Part shown: in pieces, positions 1 through 5,739 of the stretch | Numbering within the stretch: position 1 is the first letter of the stretch | Layout: every line of letters starts with the position of its first letter | NCBI GenBank assembly: GCA_017882245.1 | Contig: JADGPV010000180.1 | Coordinates: 1 to 9,262 of the forward strand | Direction of reading: 5' to 3' | Source of the DNA: Bacteroidales bacterium | Lineage (GTDB): Bacteria; Bacteroidota; Bacteroidia; Bacteroidales; VadinHA17 | Length of the DNA stretch: 9,262 nucleotides | The notes under the pieces: generated by a model | Databases searched by the model: none | Seen by the model: the letters and a program-made list of their open reading frames with translations, nothing else | What the model was told of the DNA's origin: nothing | Translations under genes and position numbers: made by a program

Positions 1-1610
1 CACTCGGCGGATATAACCTTATGTGTGATGCCCTGAACGAAGAGGCCGTAGCCGGACTCCGGCTGAGGAAACAGCGCGACAGCAAGCCTTTTGCCGTTAT
101 GTTCAAAGACATCTCTGCGGTAAAAGAGTATTGCATTATTAATGAAGAGGAAGAAACGGTCCTTACATCTTGGCGCAGACCCATACTGATACTGAAACAG
201 CTCAAGCCGCTCGCACCTTCTGTGAACAACGGGCTCGACACAATCGGGGCAATGCTACCCTACATGCCGCTGCATTATATGCTTTTCAGGAGCATAGGCA
301 CACCCGCTGTTGTACTTACCAGCGGAAACCTGTCCGATGAACCTATTATTACAGATGACCTTACTGCAGAACAAAAGCTCATGCCCGTGACGGGGTGCGT
401 TGTCAGTTTTAACAGGGAAATTCACAACCGGATTGATGATTCAATTGTAAGGGTAATCAATAATAATATAAGTATTATACGAAGATCACGGGGATATGCT
501 CCTCAGCCTGTTGATCTCGTCTTTAATGCAGAGGGGATATTTGCTGCCGGAGCTGAGCAGAAGAACAGTTTTTGCATTGGTAAGGGCTCACTGGCAATCA
601 TGAGCCAGTACATCGGAGATATCACGAATGTGGCAACATTCGATTTTTATCAGAGCACTTTCAGACATTTCTCTTCTCTCTTCAGATTTAAACCTTCATC
701 TGTTGTATGCGATATGCATCCTGATTACCTTTCAGGCAGATTTGCGGAAACTCTGGGCGAAGAAACCGGGCTGCCGGTAATCAGGGTCCAGCATCACCAT
801 GCACATATAGCTTCAGTGATGGCTGAACATGGTATAAGTGAAAAGGTGATAGGGGTGAGTATGGACGGCACAGGGTACGGCACTGACGCTAATATATGGG
901 GCAGCGAATTTTTGCTGGTGACACCGGATAATTTTGAAAGGTATACTCACTTTGACTATTTCATGATGCCCGGAGGCGACACAGCTGTTGACGAACCATG
1001 GCGCATGGCGATGTCATGTCTGTACAAATATCTGGGCAGCAATTATGATTTTCAGAAACTAAAGCTCTTTCAGAAGATCGATGAAAAGAAACTGTCAGTC
1101 GTCAGGGCGATGCTTGACAACGGCATAAATTCTCCTCTTACTTCAGGCGCGGGACGTATCTTTGCTGCTGTCTCTGCTCTGCTGCTCCTCTGCACAGAAG
1201 CCTCTTTTGATTCCGAAGCTCCGATGCGCCTCGAATCAGTGATAAGCTGTAAGAGGGACGATTTTTATCCTTTTACTATCTCAAAAACTGTCTCGCTGGG
1301 CGAGATGTTCCTTGCAATTGTGAAAGAACTTAGCTATTTGGATGCTTCACATATCGCAGCCAAATTTCACAATACAATTGCAAGGATAATCCTTCATGTC
1401 TGTCTTATAATAAGAAAGGAGACAGAACTTAATTCGGTTGTCCTGTCCGGTGGTGTATTTCAGAATAAGTATCTCCTTGAGAAATCTTTGTATCTTTTGA
1501 CCGTGAACAGGTTTAGTGTTTATACAAACAATCTTGTACCCTCCAATGACGGAGGTGTTTCTCTGGGGCAACTGTATATAGCTGCGGAAAGGAAGAAGCT
1601 ATGTGTCTGA
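1..1610 (+). CDS. hypF: Carbamoyltransferase HypF, [NiFe]-hydrogenase maturation (5' partial)
   Basis: HypF uses carbamoyl phosphate and ATP to carbamoylate the C-terminal cysteine of HypE, the first step towards the cyanide ligands of the [NiFe] active site. The frame is open from base 3, and the first residues (LGGYNL, then MCDALNEEAV) already belong to the YrdC-like domain. The acylphosphatase and zinc-finger domains, roughly 200 residues, must therefore lie left of the window; the ATG at 21 is internal. Visible parts, in order: the YrdC-like domain ending in IDDSIVRV and RRSRGYAPQPV; the linker GAEQKNSF; the Kae1-like domain with the metal-binding HHHAH motif (about 792-806), the MDGTGYGTD loop (about 862-888) and the SGGVFQNKYL motif near the end. 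The C terminus VSLGQLYIAAE is normal for the family. The TGA stop lies inside the start of hypC (10-bp overlap), so the two are probably translationally coupled. The identification is firm. Confidence 0.96.
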   Translation, partial: LGGYNLMCDALNEEAVAGLRLRKQRDSKPFAVMFKDISAVKEYCIINEEEETVLTSWRRPILILKQLKPLAPSVNNGLDTIGAMLPYMPLHYMLFRSIGTPAVVLTSGNLSDEPIITDDLTAEQKLMPVTGCVVSFNREIHNRIDDSIVRVINNNISIIRRSRGYAPQPVDLVFNAEGIFAAGAEQKNSFCIGKGSLAIMSQYIGDITNVATFDFYQSTFRHFSSLFRFKPSSVVCDMHPDYLSGRFAETLGEETGLPVIRVQHHHAHIASVMAEHGISEKVIGVSMDGTGYGTDANIWGSEFLLVTPDNFERYTHFDYFMMPGGDTAVDEPWRMAMSCLYKYLGSNYDFQKLKLFQKIDEKKLSVVRAMLDNGINSPLTSGAGRIFAAVSALLLLCTEASFDSEAPMRLESVISCKRDDFYPFTISKTVSLGEMFLAIVKELSYLDASHIAAKFHNTIARIILHVCLIIRKETELNSVVLSGGVFQNKYLLEKSLYLLTVNRFSVYTNNLVPSNDGGVSLGQLYIAAERKKLCV

Positions 1611-1825
1611 GTGTGCCGGCGCGTATAGTCTCTGTTGACGGAGAGATGGCTGACGTCTCTGTGGGAGGTGCAATATTCAGGGCAGGTCTTCAGATGGTTG
1701 AAAACGTCAGGGTGGGTGATTATGTACTGCTTCATGCAGGCTTTGCGATCGAGAAGCTGAATGAAGAAGACGCACTTGAGACACTTCGCCTTCTTAAAGA
1801 GATGGATGATGCAATGACTGAATGA
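1601..1825 (+). CDS. hypC: [NiFe]-hydrogenase assembly chaperone HypC
   Basis: This is a small (74-residue) chaperone of the HypC/HupF/HybG family. It binds iron together with HypD while the Fe(CN)2CO group is built, then escorts the group to the hydrogenase large-subunit precursor. The protein opens with the family signature MCLSVPA; after removal of Met the exposed Cys2 is the iron and large-subunit contact. The VGDYVLLHAGFAIEKL segment in the middle is the conserved OB-fold-like core. The length is typical. A purine-rich stretch (GGAAAGGAAG, about 1585-1594) lies at ribosome-binding distance from the ATG and falls inside the end of hypF. hypD follows within 10 bases, so this is an operon gene. 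HypC paralogues are usually matched to a particular [NiFe] hydrogenase, and no such partner is visible here. Confidence 0.96.
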   Translation: MCLSVPARIVSVDGEMADVSVGGAIFRAGLQMVENVRVGDYVLLHAGFAIEKLNEEDALETLRLLKEMDDAMTE

Positions 1826-1832
1826 CCCGGTG

Positions 1833-2918
1833 ATGAAGTATGTTGACGAGTTCAGGGAAAAGAAGCTGATAATGAATCTGGCTGATCAGATAAAGCGGTC
1901 AGCCACGGGGGAATACACTTTTATGGAGGTTTGCGGAGGTCACACCGCGGCTATTCACCGTTTTGGTATACCGTCATTGCTGCCCCCCGGGATAAAACTC
2001 ATCTCCGGCCCGGGATGCCCGGTGTGTGTCACTGCCGTCGATTATATTGACAGGCTTATTGCACTCTCATTCACGCGGGGAGTTGCTGTTGCCACCTTTG
2101 GCGATCTTATGCGTGTGCCGGGCACTGTATCATCTCTCTCTGAAGCCCGTGCCGGAGGTGCTGATATCAGGGTGGTGCTCTCAGCTTATGAGGCGCTGGA
2201 GATTGCATGGTCACATCATGACCTGAATGTTGTATTTCCGGCCATAGGATTTGAAACCACGGCTCCGGGCACTGCTGTCACGGTGCTGAAGGCAGCCAGT
2301 GAAGGTACGGAAAACTTCTTCGTACTCAACGCACACAAGGTAATGCCGCCTGCAATGGAGGAGATAATAAGGGGGGGAACACATATTGATGGCTTCATAT
2401 GCCCTGGTCATGTGTCGGTAATAACAGGCTCATCAGCCTTTGAGTTCATACCCCGGAATTACAGCCTTGCCTGTGTAATAACAGGTTTTGAACCGACAGA
2501 TATACTTTCTGCAATACTTATGCTTATCAGGCAGATCAGCGACAATAATCCCCGTGTCGAGATACAGTACAACAGGGCAGTGACACCTGCAGGGAATGTT
2601 AAGGCGCAAGAATTCATGAATGAAGTTTTTGAGCCCTGTGATGCAGAATGGCGGGGGCTGGGAGTTATTAATTCAGGCGGACTGACGCTGAGAGAAAAAT
2701 TTGTCAATTTTGACGCCGGTGCATCATTCAATATCGAAGTGCCTCATCATGAACCTGATCCCGTGTGCATATGCGGAGAAATCCTCAGGGGTGTCAGCAG
2801 ACCGGATGAGTGCGTGCTCTTCGCAACAGCCTGTATGCCAGTCCATCCGGTCGGCGCCTGTATGGTATCAGATGAGGGTGCATGCAACGCCTTTTTTAAA
2901 TATCACGTACATGAGTGA
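1833..2918 (+). CDS. hypD: Hydrogenase maturation protein HypD (Fe-S scaffold)
   Basis: HypD is the cytoplasmic iron-sulfur scaffold that, with HypC, holds the iron atom while CN and CO are attached. The 361-residue length is typical. Motifs, numbered from the ATG at 1833: CGGHT at 34-38; GPGCPVC with Cys62 and Cys65, the redox-active CxxC; FGDLMRVPG at 89-97; GFETTAP at 139-145; PGHVSVI at 191-197; GFEPTDIL at 218-225. The C-terminal cluster-binding region has Cys312, Cys314, Cys327, Cys334, Cys343 and Cys351, which contain the [4Fe-4S] ligands. I chose the ATG at 1833 because homologues commonly begin MKYVDEFR-like; the in-frame GTG just before it (1830) would add one residue. No strong Shine-Dalgarno is seen, and coupling to hypC is likely. 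The stop overlaps the hypE start by 8 bp. Confidence 0.96.
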   Translation: MKYVDEFREKKLIMNLADQIKRSATGEYTFMEVCGGHTAAIHRFGIPSLLPPGIKLISGPGCPVCVTAVDYIDRLIALSFTRGVAVATFGDLMRVPGTVSSLSEARAGGADIRVVLSAYEALEIAWSHHDLNVVFPAIGFETTAPGTAVTVLKAASEGTENFFVLNAHKVMPPAMEEIIRGGTHIDGFICPGHVSVITGSSAFEFIPRNYSLACVITGFEPTDILSAILMLIRQISDNNPRVEIQYNRAVTPAGNVKAQEFMNEVFEPCDAEWRGLGVINSGGLTLREKFVNFDAGASFNIEVPHHEPDPVCICGEILRGVSRPDECVLFATACMPVHPVGACMVSDEGACNAFFKYHVHE

Positions 2919-3918
2919 AAAGATTTCGCTAAGCCATGGCGGAGGCGGAAGACAGACACATGACCTCATTCAAGGCGTTTTTACGAAACGTTTCGGAATG
3001 AAGGATCCGATGACCGATTCGGCAATTCTCACCGTTCCATCTGCAATGATCGCTTTCACAACTGATTCATATGTTATTGATCCGATCTTCTTTCCCGGAG
3101 GGAATATCGGAAAGCTTGCCATATGCGGCACTGTCAATGACCTTGCAGTGTCCGGTGCTGATCCGAAATATATTGCTGCGGCTTTTATCATTGAAGAAGG
3201 TTTTGGGACCAGCGACCTTGAAAAGATAGCTTCTTCAATGGCTGATGAGGCTGAAGCTGCCGGAGTTAAAATAGTTACCGGTGATACCAAGGTGGTCGAG
3301 AAGGGTCAGTGCGACAGGCTTTTCATAACCACCACCGGCGTAGGCATACTCAGGGAAGAATATGCGCATATCAGCAGCGCTAACCGTGTAAGATCAGGTG
3401 ACAGGCTTATAATAAACGGCTCTTCAGGCAATCATGCAGTGACAATTCTCGCAGCACGGCGGAACCTTACTTTTGATGTACCGCTGATATCCGACTGCGC
3501 TGCTCTTAATCATATGATCAGAAAGGTTCTTGACAATAACGACGGGGTGCATTTCATGCGTGACCTCACGCGCGGCGGACTTGCTGCAGTGCTGAATGAG
3601 CTTGCAGCAATGACCGGACGGGGCATCACCGTTGAGGAGGACTCGGTGCCGGTGGATGAGCCTGTGAGAGGTCTTTGTGAAATACTTGGCTTCGATCCAC
3701 TTGCCATGGCCAATGAAGGGAAAGTAATAGTCGTCGCCGCTCCCGGTGAGGCTGATAAGATATTGAATATTATGCGTTCCTGCCCTGAAGGGAAAGACTC
3801 TTCTATAATAGGGATTGTCACGGAGGAGAGGCCCGGAAGGGTCGTACTTAACTCATCAACAGGAGGAACAAGATTCCTTGACATGCCTTCAGGAATTCAA
3901 CTCCCGAGAATCTGCTGA
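2911..3918 (+). CDS. hypE: Hydrogenase maturation protein HypE (thiocarbamate dehydratase)
   Basis: HypE receives a carbamoyl group from HypF on its C-terminal cysteine and dehydrates it with ATP to a thiocyanate, the donor of the CN ligands delivered to HypC/HypD. The protein has 335 residues, normal for the family, and belongs to the PurM/SelD-like ATP-binding superfamily. Visible features: the N-terminal glycine-rich SHGGGGRQT at 8-16; TDSYVIDPIFFPGG near 51-64; GTVNDLAVSGADP at 73-85; VTGDTKVVEKG at 122-132; RDLTRGGLA in the second half; and the diagnostic C terminus PRIC, whose last Cys335 is the carbamoylated residue. The ATG at 2911 is chosen because the family signature follows at once; the frame stays open further upstream, but only inside hypD. 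It overlaps hypD by 8 bp and is the last hyp gene in the window. The intact PRIC tail argues for a working gene. Confidence 0.97.
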   Translation: MSEKISLSHGGGGRQTHDLIQGVFTKRFGMKDPMTDSAILTVPSAMIAFTTDSYVIDPIFFPGGNIGKLAICGTVNDLAVSGADPKYIAAAFIIEEGFGTSDLEKIASSMADEAEAAGVKIVTGDTKVVEKGQCDRLFITTTGVGILREEYAHISSANRVRSGDRLIINGSSGNHAVTILAARRNLTFDVPLISDCAALNHMIRKVLDNNDGVHFMRDLTRGGLAAVLNELAAMTGRGITVEEDSVPVDEPVRGLCEILGFDPLAMANEGKVIVVAAPGEADKILNIMRSCPEGKDSSIIGIVTEERPGRVVLNSSTGGTRFLDMPSGIQLPRIC

Positions 3919-4081
3919 CAAGGCAATTTTTTATCCCGGATACGGAATGCCCGATTTCTGCGTTTTCTGCTTATAAACATGACATAAGTAAGGTTTTTGG
4001 ATTTGTAATGTTATTACTTTCACAGCCGAAAAAAGTAATAAATCGTTATAAACTTATTTAATTATTTAAAACTAAACAGAA
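3919..4081 (+). promoter_or_regulatory. AT-rich leader between hypE and hydC, probable promoter region
   Basis: These 163 bases hold no gene. The first part has a small dyad (TATCC-C-GGATA, 3932-3942) but no GC-rich hairpin followed by a T-run, so I see no convincing terminator for the hyp operon. The second half is very AT-rich and contains the 10-bp inverted repeat at 4011-4041. The octamer TTATAAAC occurs twice, at 3971-3978 and 4046-4053. TGGATTTG at 3998-4005 is one base away from the Bacteroidota -7 consensus TAnnTTTG, but I see no good -33 element at the right distance. A promoter for hydCBA here is likely from position and composition; its exact place is not settled. No Shine-Dalgarno precedes the hydC ATG. 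Confidence 0.5.
4011..4041. repeat. Perfect 10-bp inverted repeat in the hydC leader (possible operator)
   Basis: TTATTACTTT (4011-4020) and AAAGTAATAA (4032-4041) are exact reverse complements separated by 11 bases. The arms are AT-rich and no T-run follows, so this is a poor intrinsic terminator. It lies 41 bases before the hydC start, where an operator for a dimeric regulator or a leader hairpin would be expected. It does not match the Rex (TTGTnAA-type) or FNR (TTGAT-N4-ATCAA) consensus. The dyad is seen directly; the regulatory role is inferred. Confidence 0.5.
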
Positions 4082-4546
4082 ATGTATCATACCGGTAATC
4101 TTGTGAAAGAGCTGGCCGATAAACACGGCCGACAGAGAGAGAACCTGATGCCGATCCTTCAGGATATTGTAAGGAAGTATAACTATCTGACAGACGAAGC
4201 GATGGTAGAGGTAGCTACTGAGCTCGATATCTCTGCAGCTGAGGTTTACGGGACAGCTTCATTTTACACCTTCCTTGACACGCAGGAGCGGGGTAAAAAC
4301 GTTATAAGGGTCTGCAAGACAATAACCTGTTCAATGAAGGGTAAGAATGATATAATCGCTGTCCTTGAGGATATACTGAAGATAAAGGTCGGTGAGACCA
4401 CCCCCGACAAGATGTTCACGCTGGTTGAGACAAATTGTATAGGTTGGTGTCACAAAGCTCCAGCGATGCTTATCAATGACATGCCTTACACCGATCTGAC
4501 TCCTCAAACGGTTATAGATGTGGTAAAAGGTTATATGAGTAAATAA
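4082..4546 (+). CDS. hydC: NAD-linked [FeFe] hydrogenase, NuoE-like [2Fe-2S] subunit (HydC)
   Basis: This is a thioredoxin-like [2Fe-2S] protein of the NuoE/HndA/HydC family, 154 residues. It relays electrons between the flavin subunit HydB and the catalytic subunit HydA in the cytoplasm. The [2Fe-2S] ligands are visible as Cys78-x4-Cys83 and Cys119-x3-Cys123 (CIGWC), the family spacing. The N-terminal helical part, with YLTDEAMVEVATEL and AAEVYGTASFYTF at 54-64, is also typical. The order hydC-hydB-hydA and the close spacing (16 bp to hydB) mark one operon. The ATG at 4082 is preceded by AAACAGAA, with no ribosome-binding site, as is common in Bacteroidota. It could be mistaken for complex I subunit NuoE; the neighbouring H-cluster subunit rules that out. 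There is no HndB-like small subunit, unlike the four-gene hnd operon of Desulfovibrio. Confidence 0.93.
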   Translation: MYHTGNLVKELADKHGRQRENLMPILQDIVRKYNYLTDEAMVEVATELDISAAEVYGTASFYTFLDTQERGKNVIRVCKTITCSMKGKNDIIAVLEDILKIKVGETTPDKMFTLVETNCIGWCHKAPAMLINDMPYTDLTPQTVIDVVKGYMSK

Positions 4547-4562
4547 GAATGGGAGACAAGAC

Positions 4563-5723
4563 ATGGAAAACAAAGGACTAAGCAAGGTTGACCTTATATT
4601 TGAAGAAATAAATGCCAAAGAGGTTCTGCAAAAAGCCTTCGCCATGACAAGCGAAGAGATAATACAGCAGGTCCTTGAATCAGGACTTAAGGGCCGGGGA
4701 GGCGCCGGCTTTCCGACAGGTCTGAAATGGAAATATACTGCTGCAGAGAAAGAGTCTGAAAAGTACATCGTATGCAATGCTGATGAGGGCGAACCCGGCA
4801 CATTCAAGGATCGTGAGATACTTGACAAAGTACCTTACAAGGTCTATGGTGGTATGGCTATCGCCGGCAAGGCCATGGGTGCAAGAAAAGGTTTTATCTA
4901 TCTCCGTGGTGAGTACAGGTTTCTTTTGCCCCAGCTCTTTATCGAGCTTCATAAGTTTCATAAGATGATAAAGGAGATAGGATTTGATTTTCAGATTGAA
5001 TACCGTATGGGCAGCGGAGCGTACATCTGCGGTGAGGAGAGTGCTCTCTTCGAATCAATAGAAGGATTTCGCGGTGAACCGCGTAACAAACCACCATATC
5101 CTACTACCAGCGGATTATTCTCAAAGCCAACCTCCATAAACAATGTAGAGACACTTGTTACAGCGATGATGATCATCAAGATGGGTGGCGCTGAATATGT
5201 CAAGCTTGGAACGAAAGACTCACGCGGATCAAAAGTATTCTCCATCTCAGGAGACACGCCCATCCCGGGTATCTTTGAACTGGAACTTGGCATGAGCGTT
5301 CAGGAGTTCGTAAACGAATTCGGCGACGGTGATACCAAAGCCGTTCAGGTAGGAGGCGCTTCCGGTTTCTGCGTTCCAAGAAAAAGATTTATCGAGACGA
5401 TAATAGGTTTTGAAGGAGTACCGACAGGAGGATCAATGAAGCTTTTCAACAGCTCTCGTTCAATGTATAATGTTCTTCATAATTACCTTGAGTTCTTCAC
5501 TGAAGAGTCATGCGGCCAGTGTACACCGTGCCGCGTAGGCTGTCAGCAACTGCTCAAGGGCATTGAAAAAGTCAAGAAAGGCGAAGCAAAATCAACATAT
5601 CTCAATGAACTGATCAAGCTCGCCGACACAATGAAGGTTGCATCAAAATGCGGCCTGGGGCAATCGGTTGGCAATGCATTTAGATCTATTGTTGAAAATT
5701 TCAGGGAAGAGGTTATTTATTAA
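4563..5723 (+). CDS. hydB: NAD-linked [FeFe] hydrogenase, NuoF-like flavin subunit (HydB), core-only form
   Basis: HydB is the NAD(H)-binding flavoprotein that exchanges electrons between NAD(H) and the Fe-S chain of the hydrogenase. Its 386 residues cover only the NuoF core: GRGGAGFPTGLKW at 44-56 (FMN/NADH site), CNADEGEPGTFKDR at 71-84, GAYICGEESAL at 152-162, and the SLBB-like segment around 225-290. The [4Fe-4S] site is CGQCTPC with Cys317, Cys320 and Cys323, plus Cys363 in SKCGLGQ. The chain stops at FREEVIY, where HndC/HydB proteins of bifurcating enzymes usually continue into a two-[4Fe-4S] ferredoxin domain. The N-terminal thioredoxin-like domain found on larger HydB proteins is also missing. 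The hydA start follows 16 bases after the stop, with no sign of a frameshifted remnant. GGGAGA (4551-4556) is a reasonable ribosome-binding site. The NuoF fold is firm; NAD rather than NADP use is inferred. Confidence 0.93.
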   Translation: MENKGLSKVDLIFEEINAKEVLQKAFAMTSEEIIQQVLESGLKGRGGAGFPTGLKWKYTAAEKESEKYIVCNADEGEPGTFKDREILDKVPYKVYGGMAIAGKAMGARKGFIYLRGEYRFLLPQLFIELHKFHKMIKEIGFDFQIEYRMGSGAYICGEESALFESIEGFRGEPRNKPPYPTTSGLFSKPTSINNVETLVTAMMIIKMGGAEYVKLGTKDSRGSKVFSISGDTPIPGIFELELGMSVQEFVNEFGDGDTKAVQVGGASGFCVPRKRFIETIIGFEGVPTGGSMKLFNSSRSMYNVLHNYLEFFTEESCGQCTPCRVGCQQLLKGIEKVKKGEAKSTYLNELIKLADTMKVASKCGLGQSVGNAFRSIVENFREEVIY

Positions 5724-5739
5724 CGAAGCAAAGAAAAAT

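Noticed and set aside
1..20. hypF as a truncated or broken gene
   Set aside because: The frame is open to the left edge and the residues before the first ATG (LGGYNL) match the YrdC-like domain, so the missing part is simply outside the window.
2701..2910. Upstream extension of hypE to an ATG at 2701
   Set aside because: This stretch encodes the essential cysteine-rich end of hypD in another frame. HypE homologues begin close to the SHGGGGRQT motif, which fits the ATG at 2911.
3919..3960. Intrinsic terminator after hypE
   Set aside because: Only a 5-bp dyad with a 1-base centre (TATCC-C-GGATA) is present, and the T-run comes before it and not after it.
4331..4828. 165-codon minus-strand open frame across hydC and hydB
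   Set aside because: It is antisense to two strongly conserved genes, has no recognisable domain and its residues mirror the codon pattern of the real frames. The same holds for the minus-strand frames at 3510-3884 and 2970-3290.
5638..5739. Upstream extension of hydA to an ATG at 5638
   Set aside because: It would overlap the conserved CGLGQ end of hydB by 86 bases. The extra residues are a frame-shadow of hydB and the [2Fe-2S] domain begins properly at 5740.
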